Shown here: in pieces, positions 63,965 to 64,000 of the stretch
Numbering within the stretch: position 1 is the first letter of the stretch
How the letters are laid out: the number at the start of each line of letters is the position of its first letter
Assembly: GCF_008370045.1 (NCBI RefSeq)
Contig: NZ_VOBN01000005.1
Location: 186,001 to 250,000, forward strand
Direction of reading: 5' to 3'
From: Pseudomonas sp. ANT_J12
GTDB lineage: Bacteria; Pseudomonadota; Gammaproteobacteria; Pseudomonadales; Pseudomonadaceae
DNA: 64,000 nucleotides
Position numbers and translations under genes: made by a program
Notes under the pieces: generated by a model
What the model saw: only the letters and a program-made list of their open reading frames with translations
What the model was told of the DNA's origin: nothing
Database searches by the model: none

Positions 63965-64000
63965 GGAGCCAGCCTACAAGCTCCAAGCTTCAAGCTGCAA

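Overview
This window is chromosomal DNA of a Pseudomonas of the fluorescens group. The evidence is the hut cluster layout (hutF / hutCD-hutU-transporters-two hutH copies-hutT-hutI-hutG), the medium-chain PHA locus (phaC1ZC2D facing phaIF), the opgGH pair, ubiEJB-hisIE-tatABC, high-GC codon use, and many Pseudomonas-type REP elements. Almost all of it is ordinary core genome. Two short, more AT-rich insertions stand out: a three-gene peptide/ThiF/HIT cassette (about 43.45-45.4 kb) and an AbiE-type toxin-antitoxin pair (about 56.0-58.1 kb).

Layout. 0-5 kb: 3' part of typA, a YkgJ-type cysteine-cluster gene and glgP. 5.3-10.3 kb: a translationally coupled pair, a giant DUF2339 membrane protein and a DUF3999 envelope protein. 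10.6-15.4 kb: fbp, a DUF924 gene, a dCache amino-acid-type chemoreceptor (minus strand), a small lipoprotein and a lipocalin. 15.5-33.2 kb: the histidine utilisation region. It converts histidine to urocanate (HutH), imidazolone propionate (HutU), formiminoglutamate (HutI), formylglutamate (HutF) and glutamate plus formate (HutG). HutC is the repressor, HutD an accessory protein, and there are three transport systems. A sigma-54 promoter directly followed by a HutC palindrome precedes hutU, and a second perfect HutC palindrome precedes hutF. 33.3-43.4 kb: an esterase, pip-dtd, opgG-opgH (osmoregulated periplasmic glucan synthesis) and a polar amino-acid ABC transporter. 43.5-45.4 kb: the peptide/ThiF/HIT cassette. 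45.4-53.9 kb (minus strand): an HBM-type chemoreceptor, rsmE-tatC-tatB-tatA, hisE-hisI and ubiB-ubiJ-ubiE. 54-64 kb: a PHA-associated small protein, phasins phaI-phaF, the AbiE pair, phaD-phaC2-phaZ-phaC1 (minus strand) and a DUF971 gene.

Main points of interest. (1) The 43.5-45.4 kb cassette encodes a 71-residue secreted-looking peptide ending in Cys-Asn, a 9-bp intergenic hairpin, a ThiF/MccB-like adenylating enzyme and a histidine-triad protein. This is the logic of a microcin C-like peptide-nucleotide system, but with an unusual precursor and no obvious dedicated exporter. (2) The first hutH paralogue lacks exactly the Ala-Ser-Gly triad that forms the MIO cofactor, and it sits beside a quaternary-amine-type ABC transporter. 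An ergothionase or hercynine-lyase type of activity feeding urocanate chemistry is a testable idea. (3) Between tatB and tatC lies a 264-bp nested palindrome whose 31-bp perfect outer arm contains the tatC ribosome-binding site and start codon. Its two inner hairpins and the hutF-hutC palindrome share a core that starts CAAGGCG and ends AACGCAG, although their arms are unrelated. (4) A near-perfect 32-bp palindrome lies in front of the AbiE pair.

All functional calls come from reading the sequence and from family knowledge; no database search was run.
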